DNA from: Alistipes sp. Zagget8
Lineage (GTDB): Bacteria > Bacteroidota > Bacteroidia > Bacteroidales > Rikenellaceae
Direction: 5' to 3'
Length of the DNA: 52,555 bases
NCBI GenBank assembly: GCA_001941065.1
Contig: MSHJ01000017.1
Span: 1-52,555 of the forward strand
Under the pieces are notes generated by a model. It ran no database searches. It was not told the DNA's origin and saw nothing but the letters and a program-made list of their open reading frames with translations. A program made the translations under genes and the position numbers. Each line of letters opens with the position of its first letter. The stretch's first letter is position 1. This document shows positions 8,310 through 17,167 of this stretch, piece by piece.

Positions 8310-8819
8310 TCATTTCTTTTTCAGGACGTCGATCACCTGCTGGGTCCGTTCGATCGACGGATTGGTGTAGAGCAGCGTGGGGTTGTTCGCCGAGTCGAGC
8401 ACCAGATCGGCCCCGGCCTGCTTGGCATAGGCTTCGATGGCCGCGAACACCTTCTTCTGGATGGGCTGGATCATCTCCACGCGTTTTTTCATCAGCATGC
8501 CCTCCTGTCCGAACAGGCTTTCCTGATACTCGTTAGCCTCTTTCTCTTTCTGGAGGATGGCGTTCTCACGGACCTGGCGCGATGCCGCCGAGAGCGATGT
8601 CTTCTGTACCTGGTAGTTGTTGTAGAGCGCTTCGACCTCGGCGAATTTGGTATCCACCTGAGTCTGATACTGTTTGGCGAGTTCGTCGAGGGTGCTGATC
8701 GCCGTGTTGTAGGCGTCGATCGACTTGAAAACCTTTTCGCTGTTGACGATTATATAGTTCTGGGCCGCGAGGGTCCCCGCCGTCAGAACGAATGCCGCGA
8801 TTAAAATCAGCCGTTTCAT
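8310..8819 (-). CDS. OmpH/Skp-family periplasmic chaperone (first copy)
   Basis: A 169-aa protein with a signal peptide (MKRLILIAAFVLTAGTLAAQ) and a coiled-coil middle rich in Gln, Lys and Glu, ending in a typical OmpH C-terminal segment (AKQAGADLVLD..NNPTLLY). It shares the family with the next gene but differs strongly in sequence, so the pair is an old duplication that may have divided labour. It lies 94 bp after bamA in the same direction, consistent with delivery of outer-membrane proteins to BamA. Confidence 0.9.
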   Translation of the reverse strand: MKRLILIAAFVLTAGTLAAQNYIIVNSEKVFKSIDAYNTAISTLDELAKQYQTQVDTKFAEVEALYNNYQVQKTSLSAASRQVRENAILQKEKEANEYQESLFGQEGMLMKKRVEMIQPIQKKVFAAIEAYAKQAGADLVLDSANNPTLLYTNPSIERTQQVIDVLKKK

Positions 8820-8913
8820 AATCCTTGTGTTTTAGTTAATATTCAGCCGGTTTCCCGGATTTCTGCTATAAATATAACTATTTTCTTTCAAATTTATTGC
8901 CACTCGGCTCTTT

Positions 8914-11454
8914 TTAGAACTGCTGGCCCAGGACAAAGTGGAACTGGCTGCCGCTCTTGGTCGTGGAGTTGGCGGGGGGATCGAATCCGTAACCCCAGTC
9001 GATGCCGAGCATACCCACCACGGGCAGATACAGGCGGACACCGAAGCCGGCCGAACGCTTGATGCGGAAGGGCGAGAATTTCTTCCACGAGTCGAATGCG
9101 TTACCGCCCTCCAAGAATCCGAGCACATAGATCTGCGACGAAGGTTTCAGGATGATCGGGTAGCGCAGCTCGGCGGTGTATTTGTTGTAACCGCGGGAGT
9201 AGTAGCTCGACGGGTCGAGCGCACCGTCCTCGTAACCGCGCATGGAGATGATGTCGATACCGTATATATTGTATCCCGACATGCCGTCGCCGCCGACCTC
9301 GAAGCGCTGGAAGGGCGAAACCTTGTTTTTGTTGTAGCTGCCGAGGTATCCCATCTCGGCCTTGAGCATCAGCACGAGGTTCGAGTTACGCAGGAATCCC
9401 TGGAACCACTGCGCCTTGAACTGCCATTTGTGGAACTCGATCCAGCGGTAGCGGTCCTGGTCGGACATCGACTGGTCGCTGTAATCCTTTCCGTCCCAGA
9501 GCGAGTAGGGGAGCGTGGCCTGTACCGAGGCGCTGAACTCCGAACCGCGGCGCGGATAGATCGGCTGGTCGACCGAGTTGCGGGCCAGCACCAACTTGAG
9601 CGACAGCAGGTTCGAGTTGCCGTTCTCCACGACGAATCCCGTCCAGTTCTTCAGGTTGTAACGTTCGTAGCTGGCCTCGGCATAGAATGTGAAATAGGGG
9701 TCGGGCCAGTTCAGGCGCTTGCCCAGACCGGCGGCCAGACCGTAGGTGCGGAAATACTGCGTTGCCGACTGCCAAACGTAGTAGGCGTTGTTCTGCTCGG
9801 AGAAATGTGCCGAAAGGGTGAACGAGTTGGGTTTCTTGCCGCCCATCCAGGGGTCGGTGAAACTGAACGCGAAAGCCTTATAATAGGTACCGTTGGTCTG
9901 TGCCGAGAGCGACAGCCGCTGGTTCTGGCCCATCGGGTAGGGGCGCCACGCACCCTTCTTGAAGGTGTTTTTGATCGAGAGGTTGTTCAGCGTGATGCCC
10001 ACCGAACCCACGAAGGTTTCCGAACCCCAGCCGCCGGCGATGTTGAACTGGTCGGAAGCCTGCTCTTCGAGGGGCCAGTTGACATTCACCAGTTCGTTCG
10101 TGACGGGTTTGATGTCGGGCATGACCGCCTCGGGGTTGAAATGTCCCATCGAACCCAGCGTGCGGATGGTCTGCATCAGCAGCGAGCGGTTGTAGAGTTC
10201 GCCCGGACGGGTGTACAGCTCGCGGCGGATCACCTCGTCGTCGACGCGCTGGTTGCCCGTGATGCCGACCTCGTTGATGGTGAACTGCTTGCCTTCGAAC
10301 ACCTTGACCTCGATGTCGATCGAGTCGGGGGCGATGATGACCTCGGCGGGTTCGATCTGCGACATCAGGTAGCCTTCGTTCTGGTAGAGCGACTTGACCG
10401 ACATGTCCTCGGGGTTCTCCTCCTTGCCGATACCCAGCCGTTTGTGCATCGATTTCTTATCGTACGTGTCGCCCTTCTTGACGCTGAACATGCGCTGCAG
10501 GTCGTCGGTCTCGTAGACCGAGTTGCCGACCCACGACACGTTACGGATGTAATATTTGTTACCTTCCGAGACATCGATGTCGATGCCCAGCCGTTTCTCG
10601 TTGATCGGGTAGATCGAGTCGCGCACGATCGTCGCGTTGCGGTAGCCCTTCGAGTTGTAGAAATCGATCAGCAGCTCCTTGTCGGTCTCGTAGTCGCCCT
10701 CGTTGAGCTTGGCGCCCTTGAAGAAATTGATCGATTTCTGGTGGGTTTTCTTGAACGTGCGGCGCAGGCGCTTGTCCGCGAACTGTTCGTTTCCCGTGAA
10801 ATTGATCTTGCCGATCTTGACCTTCGATTTGCGGTCTACGAGGAACGTGACGGTCACGGCCTGTCCCGGGCGCAGCGTGTCGTTGTCGATGCGCACGCCG
10901 ACCTCCGTGTTGCGGAAGCCCTTTTCGGCCCAGTACTGTTTGATGAGTTTCTGGTTCTTGTCGATGACGTAATCCGAGAGTTCGCTGCCGCGCTTGAGCT
11001 TGAGTTTCTCCAGCAGGTCCTTCTTTTTGCCCTTCGAGATGCCCTCGAACTCCCAGTTGTAGACGCGGGGACGCTCCTTGAGGAACACCTCCAGGTCGAG
11101 GCTGTCGCCCTCGATCTCGGCGCCGATCTTCACATCGGCGAAAAACCGCTGGCTCCAGAGCCGCGAGATGGCGTTGGAGATGAAATTGCTCGGCAGGTAG
11201 ATCGAGTCTCCCTCGATCAGTCCGGCAGACGATTTGAGAATGTCGGGATTGAGGTACTGCACGCCGTGGACGTTGACGCTGCGAATGTGATAGAGCCTGG
11301 GTTCGCCGGTGTTTTTGTACATCGGGGCGTTCTCGGAGACCGCAGGCTTCGGAGCCGCCGTCGTGTCCTGCGGATTCTGCTCCTGGGCGAATATATTCGA
11401 GCAGCAAAGCACGAGGGCAGCTGCTGCCGTGAATATCTTACCGGAATAATTCAT
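8914..11454 (-). CDS. bamA: Outer-membrane protein assembly factor BamA
   Basis: An 846-aa Omp85 protein, the core of the BAM complex that inserts beta-barrels into the outer membrane. It has a signal peptide (to about residue 23, IFAQ), five POTRA domains over about residues 55-450, with modules such as KIGKINFTGNEQFAD, and a C-terminal barrel from about residue 470 to the terminal LGQQF with its final aromatic residue. SMRGYEDGAL is the loop-6 motif. Length is usual for Bacteroidetes. It lies 26 bp downstream of uppS and is followed by two ompH genes, the standard arrangement. Confidence 0.97.
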   Translation of the reverse strand: MNYSGKIFTAAAALVLCCSNIFAQEQNPQDTTAAPKPAVSENAPMYKNTGEPRLYHIRSVNVHGVQYLNPDILKSSAGLIEGDSIYLPSNFISNAISRLWSQRFFADVKIGAEIEGDSLDLEVFLKERPRVYNWEFEGISKGKKKDLLEKLKLKRGSELSDYVIDKNQKLIKQYWAEKGFRNTEVGVRIDNDTLRPGQAVTVTFLVDRKSKVKIGKINFTGNEQFADKRLRRTFKKTHQKSINFFKGAKLNEGDYETDKELLIDFYNSKGYRNATIVRDSIYPINEKRLGIDIDVSEGNKYYIRNVSWVGNSVYETDDLQRMFSVKKGDTYDKKSMHKRLGIGKEENPEDMSVKSLYQNEGYLMSQIEPAEVIIAPDSIDIEVKVFEGKQFTINEVGITGNQRVDDEVIRRELYTRPGELYNRSLLMQTIRTLGSMGHFNPEAVMPDIKPVTNELVNVNWPLEEQASDQFNIAGGWGSETFVGSVGITLNNLSIKNTFKKGAWRPYPMGQNQRLSLSAQTNGTYYKAFAFSFTDPWMGGKKPNSFTLSAHFSEQNNAYYVWQSATQYFRTYGLAAGLGKRLNWPDPYFTFYAEASYERYNLKNWTGFVVENGNSNLLSLKLVLARNSVDQPIYPRRGSEFSASVQATLPYSLWDGKDYSDQSMSDQDRYRWIEFHKWQFKAQWFQGFLRNSNLVLMLKAEMGYLGSYNKNKVSPFQRFEVGGDGMSGYNIYGIDIISMRGYEDGALDPSSYYSRGYNKYTAELRYPIILKPSSQIYVLGFLEGGNAFDSWKKFSPFRIKRSAGFGVRLYLPVVGMLGIDWGYGFDPPANSTTKSGSQFHFVLGQQF

Positions 11455-11480
11455 CTATTGTAAATATAGTCTAATTTCAT

Positions 11481-12194
11481 TTATTTAACCAGCCCGAAGC
11501 GGCGGTCGCGTCGGGCGTATTCCTCCATGGCGGCGTCGAAATCCCGTTCCGTGAAATCGGGCCACAGCACTTCGGGGAACCAGAGTTCGGCATAGGACGC
11601 CTGCCACAGCAGGAAATTGCTCAGCCGCTGTTCGCCGCTGGTGCGGACGATCAGGTCGGGGTTCGGGTAAGGAGCCGTGTCGAGCGAGGCGCTGACCGTA
11701 CCTTCGGAAATCTCCGCAGGGGCGATCTCCCCGGCCTCCACGCGGCGGGCGATCCGCTGCACGGCACGCGTTATTTCGTCGCGCGACGAGTAGTTGAGCG
11801 CCAGTATCAGCGTCAGCGTTCCTCCTCCGGCAGTCCTTTCCTCGGCTTCGGCCAGGTGGCGCTGCACCTTCTCCGAGAACCGGCTTCGGTCGCCGATCAT
11901 GCGCACCTCGACGCCCTGGCGGATCAGTTCGGGCGTTTCGTTGATGACGCTCTGGCAGAAAAGTTCCATCAGCGCGTCGACCTCCCCGGAGGGCCGGCCC
12001 CAGTTCTCGGTCGAGAACGCATAGAGCGTCAGGTACTTGACTCCCCAGCGGGCAGCGGCACGCAACGAAGCCCGCACGGGTTCCACACCCGCGGCATGAC
12101 CCTCGTAACGCTCTTTGCCGTGCAACGCGGCCCAGCGGCCGTTTCCGTCCATAATGACAGCGACGTGTTGCGGTATGCGTTTCTGCTCGCTCAT
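11481..12194 (-). CDS. uppS: Isoprenyl (undecaprenyl) diphosphate synthase
   Basis: A 237-aa cis-prenyltransferase that makes undecaprenyl diphosphate, the lipid carrier for peptidoglycan and surface polysaccharides. Motif VAVIMDGNGRWA holds catalytic Asp16, and the C-terminal signatures PDLIVRTSGEQRLSNFLLWQ and ELWFPEVLWPDF are clear. The ATG at 12194 is chosen over an upstream TTG because a -7 element sits at 12204-12211. It is 55 bp after nadK and 26 bp before bamA, so envelope lipid supply and BAM assembly share a transcript. Confidence 0.96.
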   Translation of the reverse strand: MSEQKRIPQHVAVIMDGNGRWAALHGKERYEGHAAGVEPVRASLRAAARWGVKYLTLYAFSTENWGRPSGEVDALMELFCQSVINETPELIRQGVEVRMIGDRSRFSEKVQRHLAEAEERTAGGGTLTLILALNYSSRDEITRAVQRIARRVEAGEIAPAEISEGTVSASLDTAPYPNPDLIVRTSGEQRLSNFLLWQASYAELWFPEVLWPDFTERDFDAAMEEYARRDRRFGLVK

Positions 12195-12203
12195 AGTAGG
12201 GCA

Positions 12204-12211
12204 CAAATATA
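12204..12211 (-). promoter_or_regulatory. Internal -7 element before uppS
   Basis: TATATTTG on the minus strand matches the -7 consensus only 9 bp before the uppS ATG. If used, it would give a very short leader. It could allow uppS-bamA-ompH transcription independent of nadK. Confidence 0.35.
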
Positions 12212-12249
12212 GGGAAAAATCTATTAATTAAGGAAAAAACGACTAAAGA

Positions 12250-13128
12250 TTAACTGCGGATGTCTATTCCCCACATCATCTTATTCCGTAACGTGTCGTA
12301 AAATGATATATTGTGCGGCACGGCCAAAAAAATCTTCTGTTCGGCCCGCCTGACGGTGAAGGCCGCGCCGTGCGAAATCCGGTATGTGCGGTCGTCCAGC
12401 GTGACGAATGCGTCGGAGCGCCGGGCGTTGACGCGGAGCGAGATGACGCCCGAATCGGGGATCACCACCGGGCGCATCGTCAGGTTGTGCGGGGCGAGGG
12501 GCGAGATGACGAGGCATTGGCACGTCGGGGCCACGACGGGACCTCCGGCGCTGAGCGAATAGGCGGTCGATCCCGTGGGGGTCGAGACGATCACTCCGTC
12601 GCCGTGGTAGGTGGCCACCATCTGGCCGTCGACGTAGGTCTCGACCGAGATCATGCCCGCGCCGTGGCGCTGCACGGTGAATTCGTTGAGCGCCAGCGTC
12701 GAATCGGGCTGTTCACCGAAATCGCCCTCGATGTGCAGCAACGAGCGGGGTTCGGTGGTGATGTTTCCGGCCGCGATGTCGCTGAATATCAGCTCCAGTC
12801 CGGCGCTTGGGGCGCTTGTGAGGAATCCCAGGTGCCCGGCGTTGATCCCCATCACGGGGATCGGGGCGCCGCAGAGGCGGTGCACGCCTTCGAGCAGCGT
12901 TCCGTCGCCTCCGTAGCAGACCATGATGGTTTCGGCAGGCTGTTTGCCTATGTGACGGCCGTAGACCTTCTCCGGCGGAAGCTTGATTCCGGCGGTTTGC
13001 CGCACGACGGGGGCAAACTCCTCGTTGACTGCGTAATCGAACCCGGACAGTTCGATCGCTTCGAACAGCTGGCGGATTTCCCCGGGGGTGTGGGCGATCT
13101 GCGCACGGGAAAAAAGTATGATTTTCAT
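12250..13128 (-). CDS. nadK: NAD kinase
   Basis: A 292-aa enzyme that phosphorylates NAD to NADP. It has the GGDG motif (YGGDGTLLEGV, residues 73-76), GINAGHLGFLT, the family motif GDGVIVSTPTGSTAYSLSAGGP and a C-terminal SLRVNAR segment. The ATG at 13128 is chosen: the upstream frame extension lacks family sequence and MKIILFSR is the usual start. It is divergent from pdxJ across a 250-bp region with two 69-bp repeats. Confidence 0.95.
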   Translation of the reverse strand: MKIILFSRAQIAHTPGEIRQLFEAIELSGFDYAVNEEFAPVVRQTAGIKLPPEKVYGRHIGKQPAETIMVCYGGDGTLLEGVHRLCGAPIPVMGINAGHLGFLTSAPSAGLELIFSDIAAGNITTEPRSLLHIEGDFGEQPDSTLALNEFTVQRHGAGMISVETYVDGQMVATYHGDGVIVSTPTGSTAYSLSAGGPVVAPTCQCLVISPLAPHNLTMRPVVIPDSGVISLRVNARRSDAFVTLDDRTYRISHGAAFTVRRAEQKIFLAVPHNISFYDTLRNKMMWGIDIRS

Positions 13129-13224
13129 CGGCGGATTTTCGAAAAAATAAAGTAACTTTACCACGCCGATGCGAACCCGGGACGCAGGCATCTGCGAACT
13201 GGTGCGCGGGCGCGGCATATCGTC

Positions 13225-13362
13225 GCAAATATAGCGAAAGGTGAGCGCAAAACCAAACTTGTCTGGATTTTGCTGAACCGCATCCTATATTCTACAAATA
13301 TAGCGAAAGGCGGGCGATAAGCCAAATTTAGTTGAACTTGTCCGGGCCGCATCGTATTTTAC
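13225..13362. repeat. Tandem pair of 69-bp imperfect repeats
   Basis: Two units (13225-13293 and 13294-13362) begin with the same 16 nt, CAAATATAGCGAAAGG, and share GCG, CCAAA, CCGCATC and TAT.TT further on. On the minus strand each starts with TATATTTG, which matches the -7 promoter consensus, so the array may carry promoter activity towards nadK. A diverged relative lies at 3195-3247. Confidence 0.75.
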
Positions 13363-13380
13363 GTAAACAGAGAGCGTTTT

Positions 13381-14094
13381 ATGACAAAGCTGAGTGTAAA
13401 CATCAATAAGATTGCCGTGGTCCGCAATTCGCGCGGCGGCAACCTTCCCGACGTGGTCCGTGCGGCCACGGACATCGAGCGTTTCGGAGCCGAAGGCATC
13501 ACGGTGCACCCGCGTCCCGATGCGCGTCACATCCGCTACGACGACGTGCGCGACCTGAAACGGGTGCTCACGACGGAGCTCAACATCGAGGGCAACCCGA
13601 TTCCGAGTTTCATCGACCTGGTGCTGGAGGTGGTTCCGGCGCAGGTGACTCTAGTGCCCGACGCCCACGACGCCATCACGTCGAACGCCGGGTGGGACAC
13701 CCTGGCCAACCGCGCGTTCCTGACCGACGTGACGCGGCGTTTCCACGAAAAGGGCATCCGGGTTTCGGTCTTCGTGGACCCCGTGGCGGAGATGGTCGCC
13801 GGGGCAAAGGCCTGCGGCGCCGACCGCGTGGAGCTCTACACCGAAGCCTATGCCCGCGAATATCCCGACGGCCCGGAACAGGCCGTGGCTCCTTACGTAG
13901 CCGCCGCCGAGGAGGCCCGCCGGCAGGGGCTGGGGCTGAACGCCGGACACGACCTTTCGCTGGAGAACCTGCGCTATTTTGTAGGCCGCATCCCCTGGAC
14001 CGACGAGGTTTCGATCGGCCATGCGCTGATCTGCGACGCACTCTACTACGGATTGGAAAACACCGTGCAGCTTTACCGGCGCGAACTTAAATGA
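13381..14094 (+). CDS. pdxJ: Pyridoxine 5'-phosphate synthase
   Basis: A 237-aa TIM-barrel enzyme that condenses 1-deoxyxylulose 5-phosphate with 3-amino-2-oxopropyl phosphate to give pyridoxine 5'-phosphate. The start [20 protein letters not shown], the motif [13 protein letters not shown] and the C-terminal [11 protein letters not shown]...[13 protein letters not shown] match the family throughout. Length is normal. It is divergent from nadK and overlaps the SGNH hydrolase frame only if that gene uses an upstream ATG. Confidence 0.96.
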   Translation: MTKLSVNINKIAVVRNSRGGNLPDVVRAATDIERFGAEGITVHPRPDARHIRYDDVRDLKRVLTTELNIEGNPIPSFIDLVLEVVPAQVTLVPDAHDAITSNAGWDTLANRAFLTDVTRRFHEKGIRVSVFVDPVAEMVAGAKACGADRVELYTEAYAREYPDGPEQAVAPYVAAAEEARRQGLGLNAGHDLSLENLRYFVGRIPWTDEVSIGHALICDALYYGLENTVQLYRRELK

Positions 14095-14102
14095 CGACGA
14101 CC

Positions 14103-14750
14103 ATGAAACGTATTCTGATTCTTTTCATCGCCCTTTTCGCTGCGGGCCCGCTATTCGCCCAGAGCGAATACAACTACCAGCGGCGCAGTCTTTTCGAGGT
14201 GCTTCCGGTGCTTTCGAGCGACATCGTCTTTCTGGGCAACTCGATCACCGACGGCTGCGAGTGGGCCGAGCTGTTCGGCAACCGCCATGTCAAGAACCGC
14301 GGCATCAGCGCCGACCGTTCGGGGTGGCTGCTCGACCGCCTCGATCCGATCATCGAGGGGCATCCCAAAAAGCTCTTCCTGCTGATCGGCACCAATGATT
14401 TGGCCGCCGGCGTCACGCCCGACGAGATCGTGGCCAACGTCGCCAAACTGATCGACCGTTTCCAGAACGAATCGCGGTGGACCAAAATCTATGTGCAGAG
14501 CATCCTGCCCGTGAACGGCAAGGACTTTTCGAAATTCCAGAATCACTATGCCCACAGCCACCTGATCGTGCCCACGAACAAGAAGCTCGAGGCGTTGTGC
14601 GACGAAAAGGAGGTCACCTACCTCGACGTATGGGGTGCGCTGGCCGACCACGACGGCAAACTGGACAAGCGTTACACCAACGACGGCCTGCACCTGATGG
14701 GCGACGGCTATCTGGTCTGGCGCGACGCCATCAAATACCACGTGAAATAG
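14103..14750 (+). CDS. Secreted SGNH/GDSL-family hydrolase
   Basis: A 215-aa protein with a cleavable signal peptide (MKRILILFIALFAAGPLFAQ). SGNH blocks are visible: block I GNSITDG with nucleophile Ser47, block III GTNDLAAG, and the DGLH catalytic Asp/His pair near the C terminus. Such proteins deacylate carbohydrates, lipids or phospholipids; the substrate is unknown, but the sequence looks like Bacteroidetes sialate/acetyl-esterase relatives. The ATG at 14103 is preferred to 14091 because it begins the signal peptide. It is 8 bp after pdxJ and 4 bp before the CCA-adding enzyme. Confidence 0.88.
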   Translation: MKRILILFIALFAAGPLFAQSEYNYQRRSLFEVLPVLSSDIVFLGNSITDGCEWAELFGNRHVKNRGISADRSGWLLDRLDPIIEGHPKKLFLLIGTNDLAAGVTPDEIVANVAKLIDRFQNESRWTKIYVQSILPVNGKDFSKFQNHYAHSHLIVPTNKKLEALCDEKEVTYLDVWGALADHDGKLDKRYTNDGLHLMGDGYLVWRDAIKYHVK

Positions 14751-14754
14751 CCGC

Positions 14755-16155
14755 GTGGAGCTGACGAATCCGATATTCCGACGGATTTCGCGCCTGGCCG
14801 ACGAGCAGGGCGTGAGGGCTTTCGTCGTCGGAGGCTACGTGCGCGACCACTACCTGCGGCGTCCCTCGACGGACATCGACGTGGTGGTCGTGGGCAGCGG
14901 CATCGCGCTGGCCGAGGCGCTGGGACGCGAACTGAAAGCCAAGGTCTCGGTGTTCAAGACGTTCGGTACAGCGATGGTCCGCGCCGGGGGCATCGAGGTG
15001 GAATTCGTGGGGGCCCGCAAGGAGTCCTACACGCACGATTCCCGCAAACCCGAGGTCGAGCCCGGCACATTGGAGGACGACCAGCGGCGGCGCGATTTCA
15101 CGATCAACGCCATGGCGTGGTCGCTGAACGACGCCACGTTCGGCGAACTGGTCGACCCCTTCGACGGAATGTCCGACCTGGAGGAGTGCATCATCCGCAC
15201 GCCGTGCGACCCCGACATCACCTTTTCCGACGACCCCCTGCGCATGATGCGTGCCGTGCGGTTTGCCGCGCAGCTGGGCTTCACGATCGAGGAGGAGACT
15301 TTCGAAGCCATCCGCCGCAATGCGGAGCGCATCCGCATCGTCTCCCGCGAGCGCATTGCCATCGAGTTGAATAAAATCGTCCTTTCGCCCGTCCCCTCGA
15401 TGGGCTTCGAACTGCTGGAGCTCACGGGATTGCTGGAGCTGATTTTTCCCGAACTCCACCACCTCAAAGGAGTCGAGAAGCGGGGCCGGCACGCCCACAA
15501 GGACAATTTCATCCATACGCTCAAGGTGCTGGACAACGTTTCGCGCCGCTCGGACGATTTGTGGCTGCGCTGGGCGGCTATCCTGCACGACATCGGCAAG
15601 CCGCTTACGAAGGCTTACGACCCCCGGGTGGGCTGGACCTTCCACGGCCACGAGGTCGTGGGTTCGAAGATGGTTCCCGGGATTTTCCGCCAGCTGAAAC
15701 TGCCCCTGAACGAGCACATGAAATTCGTGCAGAAGCTCGTCTTCCTCCACCTGCGGCCCATCATCCTCTCGGAAGACCTGGTGACGGACTCCGCCGTGCG
15801 GCGCCTGCTGTTCGAGGCGGGCGACGACGTGGAGTCGCTGATGATTCTCTGCGAAGCGGACATCACCTCGGGCATCGACGCCAAGGTGCAGCGTTACCTG
15901 GCGAATTTCGAATTGGTGCGCCGCAAGATGAAGGACCTCGAGGAGCGGGACCGCATCCGCAATTTCCAGCCCCCGATCACCGGCGAGCTGATTATGGAGA
16001 CCTACGGCATCGGCCCGTGCAAAGTGATCGGCGACATTAAGGAGATTATCAAAAACGCCATTCTCGACGGCGAAATCCCCAACGAATACGACGCGGCCCA
16101 TGCCCTGATGGAGCGGCTGGCGGCGGAACGGGGATTGACCCCGGTGCAGAAATAA
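14755..16155 (+). CDS. tRNA CCA-adding nucleotidyltransferase with HD domain
   Basis: A 466-aa class II CCA-adding enzyme. The catalytic core includes FVVGGYVRDHYLRRPSTDIDVVV near residue 23 with the DxD metal site, RRRDFTINAMAW near residue 110, and DPLRMMRAVRFAAQLGF. A C-terminal HD domain carries RWAAILHDIGKP. It maintains the tRNA 3' CCA end. The start is a GTG, 4 bp after the SGNH gene. A GC-rich hairpin follows the stop immediately. Whether the HD domain is an active phosphohydrolase cannot be judged here. Confidence 0.95.
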   Translation: MELTNPIFRRISRLADEQGVRAFVVGGYVRDHYLRRPSTDIDVVVVGSGIALAEALGRELKAKVSVFKTFGTAMVRAGGIEVEFVGARKESYTHDSRKPEVEPGTLEDDQRRRDFTINAMAWSLNDATFGELVDPFDGMSDLEECIIRTPCDPDITFSDDPLRMMRAVRFAAQLGFTIEEETFEAIRRNAERIRIVSRERIAIELNKIVLSPVPSMGFELLELTGLLELIFPELHHLKGVEKRGRHAHKDNFIHTLKVLDNVSRRSDDLWLRWAAILHDIGKPLTKAYDPRVGWTFHGHEVVGSKMVPGIFRQLKLPLNEHMKFVQKLVFLHLRPIILSEDLVTDSAVRRLLFEAGDDVESLMILCEADITSGIDAKVQRYLANFELVRRKMKDLEERDRIRNFQPPITGELIMETYGIGPCKVIGDIKEIIKNAILDGEIPNEYDAAHALMERLAAERGLTPVQK

Positions 16156-16180
16156 GGCGGGCCCCGCGGGGCCCGCCTTT
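16156..16180 (+). terminator. Terminator of the pdxJ-SGNH-CCA operon
   Basis: Perfect 10-bp stem GGCGGGCCCC / GGGGCCCGCC starting directly after the TAA, followed by only TTT. The hairpin is very strong and the U tract poor. Being symmetrical, it may also stop minus-strand readthrough. Confidence 0.65.
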
Positions 16181-16204
16181 CCGTTTCCGGGCGTTCGTCC
16201 CGGT

Positions 16205-17105
16205 TTATTCGAACGCAATGCTTTTCCAGGTAAAGGGCCTCTCATAATAGTCCGTGGCCCATTGGTTTTCGGACACGGCTTTCGGGCTGGCCGTCCCCGT
16301 GTCGTAATGCTTGTCGGCGTTCAGCGTCAGACTGCATTGTTCGGCGATGTTGCCCGGGATGAAAGTCGAACCGCTGTCCTTTTCCAGGGTCAGGTCCCCC
16401 GCTGCGGTCAGGCGGAGTTCCGTCAGGTCGTAGCATTGGCTGAAGGTTCTGACTCCCATAAATGTTGCTTTGGGCAAAGAAAGGGAGGTCAGGCCGGAAC
16501 CGAAAAAAGCGGCCCCGTAAATTTTAGTGGTTTCGGGGAGTTCTACGGTTGTCAGTGCGCTGCAATAGGAGAACGCCTGCCAGCCGACCTCCTCCACGCC
16601 GTCGCAGGAGACGGCGGTCAACGCTTTGCAGGCGATGAAGGCGCAGGTGCCGAGCGCTTTTACCTCGGCGGGCAGTTTCATTTCGCGCAGGGCGGGGTAG
16701 CCTCCGTCCAGTCCGTCGAATGCGCTTGCCGGCAGGCCGCGGACATCGCCCGGAAGGAGGTTAAAATCCGCGTCTAATCTTCCGTTTGTATTCACTTTTG
16801 GCCAGTCGGTCACCCCCGTCAGGTCTATCATTTCCACGTTGGAGTCGTAAAAGGGGTTGTCGGCCGGAGTTGCACCTGCTTGCGCGGGTATTCCGATTTT
16901 GGCGAACTCGCCCGTCAGTTTGAATTCCGTAACGCCTGCGGCGAGGGCCTCTTTGACGGCGGTCGTTACTTCATCGGCGGTCATCCAGGTCATGTCGATC
17001 GTGCCGGGTTCCGCCGGGGGCTCGTTCTTGTCGTCCGAGCAACTTCCCCCCCCCCGCGAAAACCGCGGCGGCGAGGGCATAGCATAATAGGGATTTGAGT
17101 TTCAT
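16205..17105 (-). CDS. BspA-like leucine-rich-repeat lipoprotein, interrupted by a G10 tract (candidate phase-variable gene)
   Basis: The ATG at 17105 opens a signal peptide (MKLKSLLCYALAAAVFAGGG), but 10 consecutive G shift the frame and translation ends about 45 codons in. The rest of the gene, about 285 codons, is open in the next frame and begins SCSDDKNEPP. With 9 G the two parts join to MKLKS...FAGGGSC-SDDKNE: a lipoprotein with Cys22 and an SDDK segment like the Bacteroides surface-export signal, followed by leucine-rich repeats of the BspA/TpLRR type (for example YPALREMKLPAEVKALGTCAF, CSALTTVELPETTKIYGAAF). Such proteins are often adhesins. A strong promoter (17130-17161) supports expression. 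Alternatives are a sequencing error or a recent mutation. Confidence 0.8.
17046..17055 (-). repeat. Homopolymeric G10 tract (C10 on the plus strand)
   Basis: Ten G in a row, the only homopolymer of this length I noticed in a GC-rich position in the window. It falls between signal-peptide core and lipobox cysteine. Nine or twelve G restore the frame; ten break it. Confidence 0.9.
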
Positions 17106-17129
17106 AGGATGCGGGATTTGGTGGATAAG

Positions 17130-17161
17130 CAAAGTTAACCGCCCGACCCCGTTCCCGCAAG
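17130..17161 (-). promoter_or_regulatory. Promoter of the LRR lipoprotein gene
   Basis: On the minus strand CTTG (17158-17161), a 20-bp spacer and TAACTTTG (17130-17137) fit the Bacteroidetes -33/-7 consensus, 25 bp before the ATG at 17105. A perfect palindrome begins 7 bp upstream. Confidence 0.7.
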
Positions 17162-17167
17162 CCCGGG

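Noticed and set aside
8938..11463. 841-codon open frame on the plus strand opposite bamA
   Set aside because: It is the antisense shadow of a high-GC gene with strong codon bias; the product has no domain and low-complexity V/D/R composition, while the minus strand encodes full BamA.
13128..13381. CRISPR array between nadK and pdxJ
   Set aside because: There are only two imperfect units of 69 bp with diverged interiors, no regular spacers and no cas genes.
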